NCBI RefSeq assembly: GCF_001483745.1
Contig: NZ_LQBL01000032.1
Coordinates: forward strand, 186,001 to 250,000
Direction: 5' to 3'
DNA from: Serinicoccus chungangensis
GTDB lineage: Bacteria > Actinomycetota > Actinomycetes > Actinomycetales > Dermatophilaceae
Length of the DNA: 64,000 nucleotides
Position numbers and translations under genes: made by a program. A model generated the notes under the pieces. The model saw only the letters and a program-made list of their open reading frames with translations. It did not search any database and was not told the DNA's origin. Of this stretch, positions 55,613-63,494 are shown in pieces. Within the stretch, counting starts at the first letter, position 1; every line of letters begins with the position of its first letter.

Positions 55613-56614
55613 TCAGTGACGCTCGTGCTTGCGCGCCCGGGTCATGAGCTCGCCGGTGAGCCGCTCCGGGGTGACCGACCCGTCCACCACGGCGCTGACG
55701 CCCTGGCAGATGGGCATCTCCACCCCGTGCCGGGCCCCGAGCTCCACGACGCTGCGGCAGGACTTCACGCCCTCGGCGGTCTGGTGCGGCACCGCGAGAA
55801 TCTCCGCGACGGTGCGGCCCTGCCCGAGCGCCACGCCCACCCGGTGGTTGCGCGAGAGCGGCGACATGCACGTCGCGATGAGGTCGCCGACCCCGGCCAG
55901 CCCCATGAGGGTGGCCGGGTCCGCGCCCAGCGCCTGCCCCAGGCGGGCGGTCTCGGCCAGCCCCCGGGTGATGAGGCTGGACTTGGTGTTGTCGCCGTAG
56001 CCGAGCCCCTCGGCCATGCCGACGGCCAGGGCGATGACGTTCTTCACCGCGCCGCCGAGCTCGGCACCCACCACGTCGGTCTGGGTGTAGGGCCGGAAGT
56101 AGGGCGTCATCACGGCGGCCGCGACCCGGTCGGCCGTCGCGTGGTCGGTCCCGGCGACGACGCTGGCCGCCGGCTGCCGGGCGGCGATCTCCCGGCTCAG
56201 GTTGGGGCCGGTCACGACCACGACGCGGCGCTCGTCGATGCCGCTGGCCACGATGACCTCGCTCATCCGGCGCCCGGTCCCGAGCTCGATGCCCTTCATG
56301 AGCGACACCACGGGGGCCCCGGCCGGCAGGTGGCCGCCCCAGCCGTCGAGGTTGTCCTGCAGGCTCTGGCTGGGCACCGCGAGCACCACGAGGTCGGCCC
56401 CCTCGGCCGCCTCCCGCGGGTCGGCGGTGGCGGTCACGACGGGCCCGAGCTCGACGTCCGGCAGGTAGTCCGGGTTGCGGTGCTCCTCGCGCACCTGCCG
56501 GGCCACCTCGGGGCGGCGCGCCCAGAGGGTCACCCGCTCGGCCCCGGCGTCCGCGAGGACCTGCGCGAAGGCGGTGCCCCAGCTCCCGGCACCGAAGATG
56601 GCGGCCCGCGTCAC
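55613..56614 (-). CDS. gpsA: Glycerol-3-phosphate dehydrogenase [NAD(P)+]
   Basis: Makes sn-glycerol 3-phosphate for phospholipids. The 333-residue protein has the N-terminal AIFGAGSWGTAFAQVLADAG nucleotide loop, VLAVPSQSLQDNL, LMKGIELGTGRRMSEV, TGPNLSREIA, GAVKNVIALAVGMAEGLGYGDNTKSSLITRGLAE (catalytic Lys), and LAGVGDLIATCMSPLSRNHRVG. The GTG at 56614 overlaps the plsC stop (GTGA), so acylation and G3P supply are made together. Confidence 0.96.
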   Translation of the reverse strand: MTRAAIFGAGSWGTAFAQVLADAGAERVTLWARRPEVARQVREEHRNPDYLPDVELGPVVTATADPREAAEGADLVVLAVPSQSLQDNLDGWGGHLPAGAPVVSLMKGIELGTGRRMSEVIVASGIDERRVVVVTGPNLSREIAARQPAASVVAGTDHATADRVAAAVMTPYFRPYTQTDVVGAELGGAVKNVIALAVGMAEGLGYGDNTKSSLITRGLAETARLGQALGADPATLMGLAGVGDLIATCMSPLSRNHRVGVALGQGRTVAEILAVPHQTAEGVKSCRSVVELGARHGVEMPICQGVSAVVDGSVTPERLTGELMTRARKHERH

Positions 56615-57345
56615 CGGCCCTCCCCGCGGTGCTCGTGCGGGTGCGCCGGCGGCTCCTCGCCCCGCAGCGTCGCCAGCTGCGCGGTGACCGCCGCCATGAT
56701 GCGGGTGGTCGCCTCGGTGTGGGCTCGCGGGTCCTCCGGGCGGTCCTGCAGGTCGGAGAGGTCCACCGGCGGCCCGGCCAGCACCTGCTGCACGGGGCGC
56801 GCCAGGAGGTTCCCCGGGCGCCGGGCGTAGCGGCCCAGGATGCGCTGGGCGCCCCACTGGGCGACCGGGATCACCGGGGCGCCGGAGGTGAGGGCCAGAC
56901 GGCCGACCCCCGGCTTGGCGCGCATGGGCCACAGGTCCGGGTCCCGCGTCAGCGTGCCCTCCGGCATGATGACGATGCAGCGACCGTCGTGCAGCGCCTC
57001 GCGGGCGGCGACGAGCGCGTCCCGGGCCCGCGAGCTCGCGCGGTAGACCGGCACCTGCTCGAGGTGGGTGAGGGCGCGGCCGAGCAGCGGCACCTCGAAG
57101 AGCGAGGACTTGGCCAGGTAGAACGGCGGGTGCCCGTGGTCGACGAGGTAGTGGGCCAGCGTGATGGGGTCCACCTCGGAGTAGTGGTTGCCGGCCACGA
57201 TGAAGCCGCCCCGCTCCGGCAGGTGCTCGCCGCCGGCCCAGTCCCGCCGGGTCGCGACCTGCAGCAACGGCCGTACGGTGGTGATGACCGCGTGGTAGGA
57301 CCACGGCAGGTCGTGGTGGCTGGGCTGGCGTCTCACGACGGTCAT
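56611..57345 (-). CDS. plsC: 1-acyl-sn-glycerol-3-phosphate acyltransferase
   Basis: Adds the second acyl chain in phosphatidic acid synthesis. The 244-residue protein has the acyltransferase motifs FIVAGNHYSEVDPITLAHYL (NHxxxxD, catalytic His about residue 53) and IVIMPEGTLTRDPDLWP (EGT), plus KPGVGRLALTSGAPVIPVAQWG. Coupled to gpsA by a 4-bp overlap. Confidence 0.9.
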   Translation of the reverse strand: MTVVRRQPSHHDLPWSYHAVITTVRPLLQVATRRDWAGGEHLPERGGFIVAGNHYSEVDPITLAHYLVDHGHPPFYLAKSSLFEVPLLGRALTHLEQVPVYRASSRARDALVAAREALHDGRCIVIMPEGTLTRDPDLWPMRAKPGVGRLALTSGAPVIPVAQWGAQRILGRYARRPGNLLARPVQQVLAGPPVDLSDLQDRPEDPRAHTEATTRIMAAVTAQLATLRGEEPPAHPHEHRGEGR

Positions 57346-57382
57346 CTTTGCATCCGGGCCGGGTGGTCGCGAGGATGCACCG

Positions 57383-58066
57383 GTGACCCCGACCCCCCGC
57401 GCCCCCCGGCCCGCGACCCGGTGGCGCCTCGTGGTCCCGCTCCAGCAGGCGGAGCGCGCCAAGACCCGCCTGGTGGCGCCCGAGGGGGTCGACCGGGTCG
57501 CGCTGGCCCGCGCCATCGCCGCCGACACGCTGGAGGCGGTATGCCGTGCCCTCCCCCCGGGCGACGTCGTCGTCGTCACCTCGGACGAGGCCGGTGCGGC
57601 GCGGGCGGCCGCGCTGTGCGCGCAGGTCGTCGACGACCCCGGGGGCGGGCTGAACGCCGCCATCCGGGCCGGCCTCGAGGTCGCCGGCGACCCGGGTGAC
57701 GGGACGGCGGGCGGGGCCGGCGCACGGGGTCTGGCCGTCCTGCTCGGTGACCTGCCGTGCCTGCGGCCCGCAGACCTGGTGGCGGCGCTGGACGTCTGCG
57801 CAGGCCACCCGCGCGCGGTGGTGCCCGACGCCGACGGCTCGGGCACCGTGCTGCTCACCTCCGTCGACGCCGACCTCGAGCCGCGCTTCGGAGCGGGCAG
57901 CGCCGCCCGGCACGCGAGGACCGCCGCGCGACTGGGGCTGGACCTCCCGCGCCTGCGCCGCGACGTCGACACCAGCGCGGACCTGGGCGACGCCATACAC
58001 CTGGGCCTGGGGCCGCGGACGACCGCCGCGCTCGCGGACGCAGGCCCCCCGCCGACCTCGGCCTAG
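57383..58066 (+). CDS. cofC: 2-phospho-L-lactate / phosphoenolpyruvate guanylyltransferase (F420 biosynthesis)
   Basis: Activates 2-phospholactate or phosphoenolpyruvate with GTP in coenzyme F420 synthesis (CofC/FbiD family). The 227-residue protein has WRLVVPLQQAERAKTRLV (nucleotide-binding N-terminus), VDDPGGGLNAAIRAGLE, LAVLLGDLPCLRPADLVAAL and a SGTVLLTSVDADLEPRFGAGSAARHAR substrate region, all typical. The GTG start follows a weak GAGGAT by 6 nt. Other F420 genes are not in the window. Confidence 0.88.
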   Translation: MTPTPRAPRPATRWRLVVPLQQAERAKTRLVAPEGVDRVALARAIAADTLEAVCRALPPGDVVVVTSDEAGAARAAALCAQVVDDPGGGLNAAIRAGLEVAGDPGDGTAGGAGARGLAVLLGDLPCLRPADLVAALDVCAGHPRAVVPDADGSGTVLLTSVDADLEPRFGAGSAARHARTAARLGLDLPRLRRDVDTSADLGDAIHLGLGPRTTAALADAGPPPTSA

Positions 58067-58069
58067 AGT
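58064..58069 (+). promoter_or_regulatory. Putative leaderless -10 of the small CSD-like gene
   Basis: TAGAGT ends 7 nt before the ATG at 58077; the hexamer straddles the cofC stop codon, so this gene probably has its own transcript. Confidence 0.45.
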
Positions 58070-58076
58070 GGGCGGC

Positions 58077-58313
58077 ATGCAGGCCAGCGTCCACACCTAC
58101 GACCTGGACGCGCGCACGGGCGAGGTGCTCCTCGACACCGGCCGCGTCCTGCCCTTCCCGGCCGCCGCCGTCGAGGCGAGCGGTCTGCGCCACCTGCGGG
58201 TGGGCCAGCGGGTGAGCATCGAGGTGGCCGACGGCGCGGACCCCGAGACCGCGGGCGCCACCGTCTCCCGGGTGTGGATCGTCGGCATCGGCGAGGGCGA
58301 GACCATCGCCTGA
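58077..58313 (+). CDS. Small beta-barrel protein (cold-shock-like fold), unknown function
   Basis: A 78-residue protein beginning MQASVHTYDLDARTGEVLLDTGRVLPFPAAAVEASGLRHL, followed by RVGQRVSIEVADG and a VSRVWIVGIGEG strand. The TG-x-VLLD-x-GR-x-LPF pattern and alternating hydrophobics suggest an OB/cold-shock-like barrel, but the aromatic RNA-binding motifs of true CSPs are not evident. It is conserved beside cofC in relatives, as far as I recall, but its role is unknown. Confidence 0.55.
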   Translation: MQASVHTYDLDARTGEVLLDTGRVLPFPAAAVEASGLRHLRVGQRVSIEVADGADPETAGATVSRVWIVGIGEGETIA

Positions 58314-58326
58314 GGGCCCAGCCCTC
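58312..58326. terminator. Hairpin at convergent end of the CSD-like gene and HU gene
   Basis: GAGGGC-CCA-GCCCTC (58312-58326), at the stop of the plus-strand gene and 14 bp beyond the HU stop. No T tract; could act in both directions. Confidence 0.5.
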
Positions 58327-58339
58327 CGTGGCCGGCCGC

Positions 58340-59116
58340 TCAGCGCTTCCTCTTCTCCTGGTCCTTCTTCCGGCCCGTGGCCGGGGGCGCGCCCTTGCCC
58401 TTGCCCTTGCCCTTGCCGCCCTTCTTCTTCCCCTCGCCGCCCTTCTTCTTCCCCTTGCCGCCCTTCTTCGAGGACGACCGGGTGGACTCCGCGATCACCT
58501 GGTCGTTCTTGACCCGGGCCAGCTGCGCCTTCTTGGCCGAGATCATGCCGGCCGTGATGTCCTCGCCACCGGCGAGGACCAGGCCGGCGCCGCCCGGAGC
58601 CGAGGGACGGGTCTCGGCCTCGGCCGGTGCGGCGTCGCCGGGGGCCTCCTTGCGCACGCTCGACGGGGTGCCGGACGCCGCCCTCCTGGAGGCCCGCCCC
58701 TCGCGCGCGGCGGGGGCGGCCCGGCCGCCAGGAGCGCCCTCACCCGCGGAGCGTCGCACGCTGGCCGGCGCCCCCGACCGGCTCCCCGTCCCGTCGACCA
58801 CCGCGCCCCGCACCCCGGCGGAGCCCTCCGCGGGGAGCCCCGCGGGGTCGGCGACGACCTCCTTGAAGTAGCTCCCCGGACGGAAGCGCGGCGTCGTCGT
58901 GCGCGCGATGGGCACGCGGTCCCCGGTCCGCGGGTTGCGACCCGTCCGCGGGGCCCGCTGCACCCTCTCGAAGGTGCCGAAGCCGGTGATCGCCACCGAC
59001 CCCCCGGAGGCCACCTCGCGCAGCACCACGTCGACCAGCGCCTCCACGGCCGCGGTGGCGGCGGCCCGGCCGCCCAGCCGTGGCGCGAGCGCCTCGATCA
59101 GGTCTGCCTTGTTCAT
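58340..59116 (-). CDS. hupB: HU-type nucleoid protein with long Lys/Gly-rich tail (HupB-like)
   Basis: The first ~90 residues are a complete HU/IHF domain: MNKADLIEALAPRLGGRAAATAAVEALVDVVLREVASGGSVAITGFGTFERVQRAPRTGRNPRTGDRVPIARTTTPRFRPGS. The remaining ~165 are disordered: an Ala/Gly/Pro region, then a KG-type tail (KKGGKGKKKGGEGKKKGG…) with little else. Lys-rich tails are known in mycobacterial HupB and streptomycete HupS and help compact DNA. It is a single-copy-looking gene between cofC and gltX. The tail codes for near-repetitive codons (58393-58460). Confidence 0.92.
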   Translation of the reverse strand: MNKADLIEALAPRLGGRAAATAAVEALVDVVLREVASGGSVAITGFGTFERVQRAPRTGRNPRTGDRVPIARTTTPRFRPGSYFKEVVADPAGLPAEGSAGVRGAVVDGTGSRSGAPASVRRSAGEGAPGGRAAPAAREGRASRRAASGTPSSVRKEAPGDAAPAEAETRPSAPGGAGLVLAGGEDITAGMISAKKAQLARVKNDQVIAESTRSSSKKGGKGKKKGGEGKKKGGKGKGKGKGAPPATGRKKDQEKRKR

Positions 59117-59255
59117 GCCGCACCTCTCCACCGTGCCGGGCGTGTGTGTGCAGGTCAGGCGACCGCGCCACGCCCTCCCCACGCTACCGCGACACCAGGC
59201 CCCGACACGAGGAACGGCCCCCACCGCGCGTGCGGTGAGGGCCGTTCGACACGGG

Positions 59256-59328
59256 TAGCCCCGACGGGATTCGAACCCGCGCTACCGCCTTGAGAGGGCG
59301 GCGTGCTAGGCCGCTACACAACGGGGCC
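59256..59328 (-). tRNA. tRNA-Glu (anticodon CTC)
   Basis: A 73-nt cloverleaf on the minus strand: acceptor GGCCCCG with 3' CGGGGCT and discriminator A, anticodon loop CTCTCAA giving anticodon CTC (reads GAG), and T-arm GGGTTCGAATCCC. CCA is not encoded. The GltX gene that charges it lies just upstream in transcription direction (59585 onward). Confidence 0.93.
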
Positions 59329-59413
59329 GTGTCCGGCGCTGAGAGCGCCGAGCGGAGAGCCTACCCGAGAGGGCGGACCTCCACGAAATCGAGAGCGGCG
59401 TCTCGATGTCGCG

Positions 59414-59485
59414 CTGGGGTACCAGGACTCGAACCTAGAACAACTGAACCAGAATCAGCCGTGTTGCCAATTACACCATACCCCA
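59414..59485 (-). tRNA. tRNA-Gln (anticodon CTG)
   Basis: A 72-nt minus-strand tRNA: acceptor TGGGGTA pairs with TACCCCA, discriminator G; anticodon loop TTCTGGT gives CTG (reads CAG); T-arm has GGTTCGAGTCC. It follows gltX and precedes tRNA-Glu, the order found around gltX in Mycobacterium. Confidence 0.93.
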
Positions 59486-59584
59486 AGGGGTATCTCCGTC
59501 CCCGTGCGGGGCGGCGAACCGAGGAACCACTCTACCGTGACCCGGTCGTCGACCCAAATCCCCGGGCGGCCCCGCGGTGCGCCG

Positions 59585-61138
59585 TCAGAGCGAGGCGCGC
59601 AGCCGCCGGAGCCGGTCGAGCGTCTCCTCCCGGCCCAGGATCTCCATCGACTCGAAGAGCGGCGGGCTGATGCGCTGGCCGGACACGGCGGTCCGCAGCG
59701 GCCCGAAGGCGAACCGCGGCTTGAGGCCGATCCTGTCCACCAGCGCCTCGCGCAGGGCTGCCTCGATGCGGTCGTGGGTCCACTCCACCCCCCCGCCGAG
59801 CGGCTCCGGGGCAGCCCCGGAGATCGGCTCGAGCGCCGCGACCGCGGCGTCCAGGACGGCCGGGGCGTCGTCCTTGAGCTGCCCCCGGGCGTCGTCGGCG
59901 ATCTCCAGGTCCGCCCCGCGGACGTAGAACGGACGGACCATGGGGACGGCCTCGGAGAGCACCTGGATGCGGGTCTGGATGAGGTCGGCCACCGCCTCGA
60001 GCCGCGCGAGCTCGCCCATGTCGCTCTGCTCGCCCAGGACACCGGCCTCGCGCAGGACCGGCAGCAGCCGGGAGGTGAAGTCCGGCAGCGAGAGCCGGCG
60101 CAGGTGGTCGCCGTTGATGGACTCTGCCTTCTTCTGGTCCCAGCGCGCCGGGTTGGGGTTGACGTCGGCGACGTCGAAGGCCTGCACGAGGTGCTCGGGG
60201 TCGAAGATGTCGCGGTCCGGACCGATCGACCACCCGAGCAGGGCGAGGTAGTTGATCATCCCCTCCCGGACGAAGCCCCGCTCGCGGTGCAGGAAGAGGT
60301 CGGACTGCGGGTCCCGCTTGGACAGCTTCTTGCTGCCCTCCCCCAGGACGAGCGGGAGATGCGCGAAGGTCGGCACCCGCTGCGCGACACCGATCTCGAC
60401 GAGCGCGCGGTAGAGCGCGATCTGCCGTGGCGTCGAGGACAGCAGGTCCTCGCCCCGGATGACGTGGGTGATGCGCATCAGGGCGTCGTCGACCGGGTTG
60501 ACCAGCGTGTAGAGCGGGTGGCCGTTGCCGCGGACGATGACGAAGTCGGGCACCGACCCCGCGCCGAAGGTGACCTCCCCGCGGACCAGGTCGGTGAAGG
60601 TGAGGTCCTCGTCGGGCATCCGCAGCCGCAGCACCGGCTCCCGGCCCTCGTCGCGGTAGGCCTGCCTCTGCTCCGCGGTGAGGTCCCGGTCGTGGTTGTC
60701 GTAGCCGAGCTTGGGGTCGCGGCCCGCCGCCCGGTGCCGCGCCTCCACCTCCTCGGGGGTGCTGAAGGACTCGTAGGCCAGGCCCGCCTCGAGCAGGCGG
60801 CGCGCCACGTCGGCGTGCAGGTCCGCGCGCTCGCTCTGCCGGTAGGGACCGTAGGGCCCGCCGACGCCGGGGCCCTCGTCGTAGTCCAGGCCCAGCCACT
60901 CCAGCGCGTCGACGATCTGCTGCATGGACTCCTGGGAGTCCCGGGAGGCGTCGGTGTCCTCGATCCGGAAGACCAGCGTGCCGCCGTGGTGGCGGGCGTA
61001 GGCCCAGTTGAAGAGCGCGGTGCGCGCCAGGCCGACGTGCGGCGTCCCGGTGGGGCTGGGGCAGAAGCGCACGCGGACGTCGGGGCCGGTGACGTCGTCG
61101 TGCTCGGTGGCGGAGACAGGGGCGGAGTGCGTCGTCAT
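59585..61138 (-). CDS. gltX: Glutamyl-tRNA synthetase
   Basis: Charges tRNA-Glu (in Actinobacteria usually also tRNA-Gln, later amidated by GatCAB). The 517-residue class I enzyme has [29 protein letters not shown] (HIGH-like PHVG), [20 protein letters not shown], and the KMSKS-type LSKRDPQSD motif (about residue 265). The C-terminal anticodon domain is complete. TAGGCT stands 10 nt before the ATG. The downstream tRNA-Gln and tRNA-Glu share its direction, which fits a coordinated charging unit. Confidence 0.96.
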   Translation of the reverse strand: MTTHSAPVSATEHDDVTGPDVRVRFCPSPTGTPHVGLARTALFNWAYARHHGGTLVFRIEDTDASRDSQESMQQIVDALEWLGLDYDEGPGVGGPYGPYRQSERADLHADVARRLLEAGLAYESFSTPEEVEARHRAAGRDPKLGYDNHDRDLTAEQRQAYRDEGREPVLRLRMPDEDLTFTDLVRGEVTFGAGSVPDFVIVRGNGHPLYTLVNPVDDALMRITHVIRGEDLLSSTPRQIALYRALVEIGVAQRVPTFAHLPLVLGEGSKKLSKRDPQSDLFLHRERGFVREGMINYLALLGWSIGPDRDIFDPEHLVQAFDVADVNPNPARWDQKKAESINGDHLRRLSLPDFTSRLLPVLREAGVLGEQSDMGELARLEAVADLIQTRIQVLSEAVPMVRPFYVRGADLEIADDARGQLKDDAPAVLDAAVAALEPISGAAPEPLGGGVEWTHDRIEAALREALVDRIGLKPRFAFGPLRTAVSGQRISPPLFESMEILGREETLDRLRRLRASL

Positions 61139-61217
61139 GATGGGTGCCAGCCTACGTCGGGCGTAGCCCGGTGCACGCCCCTCGGCCGCCGCCTGGACCG
61201 CCGGCCCAGGGGAGGCC

Positions 61218-61802
61218 TCAGCGGCCCATGAGAGCGGTCGTCACCGATTCCTGCACCCAGGAGAGGAAGTCGTAGTAGGCCATCTTCTGCGCGAGGGCAG
61301 GATCCAGGTCGGTCTCGCCCGACAGGGCCGCCTCGAGCTCCTCGTGCAGACGTTCGGAGTCCTCGTCGGTGCGCAGCCCGAGCCGTTCCCCGAGGATGAG
61401 CCGGGCGTCGGTGAGGGCGATCGCGAGGGCTCGCGCCTGGTCGAGGTCAAGCTCCAGGCGGGGCGGGGTCGCCTCCTCGAGGGCCGCGATGGCCGTGGCC
61501 AGGGTGCCTGCCTTGCGCTGGCGCAGGCCGTGCTCGGTGAGGCGACGGAACTCGGCCGCCTGCTCGTCGTCGTCGCGGGAGGCCGGCGGCAGCAGGCGGC
61601 GCAGCGCGGGGTCGCTGGGCTCGGTGGGGTCGACCTCGTCCCCCAGCCCGGCGACCAGGTCGAGGAAGGGGTCGCCGGTCTCCGGGCGCTCCGGGGCGAC
61701 GAAGTCCCGGGTCAGCCGCAGGACGTGGACGACGACGGCGATCTCGTCGGCGTCGAAGGAGCCCACCAGCCGCTCACCCGAGCGCCGGAACGCGCGCGCC
61801 AT
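61218..61802 (-). CDS. DUF2017-family protein
   Basis: A 194-residue acidic helical protein, member of the actinobacterial DUF2017 family found next to clpS. Conserved parts: [81 protein letters not shown]. Function unknown; 3 bp after clpS, so co-expressed with the Clp adaptor. Confidence 0.85.
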   Translation of the reverse strand: MARAFRRSGERLVGSFDADEIAVVVHVLRLTRDFVAPERPETGDPFLDLVAGLGDEVDPTEPSDPALRRLLPPASRDDDEQAAEFRRLTEHGLRQRKAGTLATAIAALEEATPPRLELDLDQARALAIALTDARLILGERLGLRTDEDSERLHEELEAALSGETDLDPALAQKMAYYDFLSWVQESVTTALMGR

Positions 61803-61805
61803 ACC

Positions 61806-62138
61806 TCAGTCGTCCTTCTGGAAGGTGGCCCACAGGCCGTAGCCGTGCATGGCCTCGGTGTCGGCCTCCATCTTCTCCCGCGTGCCGGTCGAGACGACCG
61901 CGCGGCCGACGGTGTGCACGTCCATCATGAGCTTCTCGGCCTTGCTGCGGCTGTAGCCGAAGTGCGTCTGGAAGACCCAGGTGACGTAGCTCATGAGGTT
62001 GACCGGGTCGTTCCACACCAGGGTCACCCACGGGCGGTCCGACTCCGGGCGCTCCAGGACGGCCACCCCGCCCTGCTCCTGCGGGGTGGTCTGCGGGTCG
62101 GCCGGTGGCGCCGGCGGGCTGGGGGTGTCGATCGGCAC
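61806..62138 (-). CDS. clpS: ATP-dependent Clp protease adaptor ClpS
   Basis: Hands N-degron substrates to ClpAP/ClpCP. The 110-residue protein has the conserved core WVTLVWNDPVNLMSYVTWVFQTHFGYSRSKAEKLMMDVHTVGRAVVSTGTREKMEADTEAMHGYGLWATF; the acidic-Asn-Asp NDPVN loop that binds N-degrons is intact. The Pro-rich N-terminus is variable. The GTG at 62138 is 6 nt from TATGGT on the minus strand, 22 bp from the divergent pncB start. Confidence 0.93.
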   Translation of the reverse strand: MPIDTPSPPAPPADPQTTPQEQGGVAVLERPESDRPWVTLVWNDPVNLMSYVTWVFQTHFGYSRSKAEKLMMDVHTVGRAVVSTGTREKMEADTEAMHGYGLWATFQKDD

Positions 62139-62144
62139 GCCCCC

Positions 62145-62154
62145 ACCATAGGGT
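62145..62154. promoter_or_regulatory. Overlapping divergent -10 hexamers, clpS / pncB
   Basis: Minus-strand TATGGT (62145-62150) and plus-strand TAGGGT (62149-62154) share TA at 62149-62150. Both genes start with GTG exactly 6 nt away on each side, leaving 22 bp between start codons. Same layout as at 42482-42491. Confidence 0.6.
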
Positions 62155-62160
62155 GCGGGG

Positions 62161-63462
62161 GTGAGCCCGAGCACCGCCCTGCTGACCGACCACTACGAGC
62201 TGACGATGATCCAGGCCGCGCTCGCCAGCGGTCACGCCGAGCGGCGCTGCGTCTTCGAGGCGTTCGCCCGCCGGCTGCCCGAGGGGCGGCGCTACGGCGT
62301 CGTCGCTGGCACCGGACGCGCGCTGGAGGCGCTGCGCGACTTCCGCTTCGGCGAGGAGGAGCTCGCCTTCCTCGCCGACCGCGAGGTGGTGGACCGCAGC
62401 ACCCTGGACTGGCTGGCCGACTTCCGGTTCAGCGGCGACATCTGGGGGTATGCCGAGGGCGAGGTCTACTTCCCGGGCTCCCCGCTGCTCGTCGTCGAGT
62501 CGGGCTTCGCCGAGGGGGTGGTGCTGGAGACCCTCTTCCTGTCGGTCCTCAACCACGACTCGGCCGTGGCCTCGGCGGCGTCCCGGATGACGGCGGTCGC
62601 CCACGGCCGCCCGTGCATCGAGATGGGCAGCCGACGCACGCACGAGGCCTCGGCGGTGGCGGCGGCGCGGGCGGCATACCTCGCGGGGTTCTCCTCCACC
62701 TCCAACCTCGAGGCGGGCCGGCGGCACGGCATCCCGACCATGGGGACGGCCGCCCACTCCTACACCCTCCTGCACGACGACGAGCGCCAGGCCTTCGCCA
62801 ACCAGCTCGCCAGCCTGGGGCTGTCCACCACCCTCCTGGTCGACACGTACGACGTGACCGGCGCCGTCGAGCTGGCGGTCGAGCTGGCCGGGAGCGAGCT
62901 CGGTGGCGTGCGGCTGGACTCCGGTGACCTGGTGAGCCAGGCCTTCGAGGTCCGCAGCCAGCTGGACCGGCTCGGGGCGCCGGACACCCGCATCGTCGTG
63001 ACCTCCGACCTCGACGAGCACGCCATCGCCGCGCTGCAGGCGGCGCCCGTGGACGCCTACGGCGTGGGCACCAAGGTGGTGACCGGCTCGGGTCACCCGG
63101 CGGCGGGGATGGTCTACAAGCTGGTGAGCCGGGAGAGCGGCGCCGGCCGGATGGAGGGGGTGGCCAAGGCCAGCAAGGACAAGGCGAGCGTGGGCGGGCG
63201 CAAGTACGCCCTGCGCCGACGGTCCACCGGGGGCGAGGCGACCGAGGAGATCATCGGGATCAACGAGCGACCCCAGGACGACGGCGACGACCGTCCCCTG
63301 CTCGTGCCGCTGGTCGAGCGCGGCGAGGTGGTCGCCCGCACCGACGTCGAGGCCGCGCGGGAGCACCACGAGCGGGCCCGGGCAGAGCTGCCGCAGCGGG
63401 CGCTGCGGCTCTCCCTCGGCGACCCGGCGCTGGCGACGACCTACCTCGACGACTGGACCTGA
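62161..63462 (+). CDS. pncB: Nicotinate phosphoribosyltransferase
   Basis: First step of the Preiss-Handler NAD pathway from nicotinate. The 433-residue protein has ALLTDHYELTMIQAALASGHAERRCVFEAFARRLPEG (N-terminal substrate region), GMPCR-equivalent EMGSRRTHEASAVAAARAAYLAG, and RLDSGDLVSQAF, with TSDLDEHAIAALQAAPVDAYGVGTKVVTG, a barrel end typical of PncB. It is opposite clpS and convergent with pncA, so two NAD-salvage genes flank the same gap. Confidence 0.93.
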   Translation: MSPSTALLTDHYELTMIQAALASGHAERRCVFEAFARRLPEGRRYGVVAGTGRALEALRDFRFGEEELAFLADREVVDRSTLDWLADFRFSGDIWGYAEGEVYFPGSPLLVVESGFAEGVVLETLFLSVLNHDSAVASAASRMTAVAHGRPCIEMGSRRTHEASAVAAARAAYLAGFSSTSNLEAGRRHGIPTMGTAAHSYTLLHDDERQAFANQLASLGLSTTLLVDTYDVTGAVELAVELAGSELGGVRLDSGDLVSQAFEVRSQLDRLGAPDTRIVVTSDLDEHAIAALQAAPVDAYGVGTKVVTGSGHPAAGMVYKLVSRESGAGRMEGVAKASKDKASVGGRKYALRRRSTGGEATEEIIGINERPQDDGDDRPLLVPLVERGEVVARTDVEAAREHHERARAELPQRALRLSLGDPALATTYLDDWT

Positions 63463-63494
63463 GGGCCGGGGCCCCACGGCCTCCGGGCGCCGGA

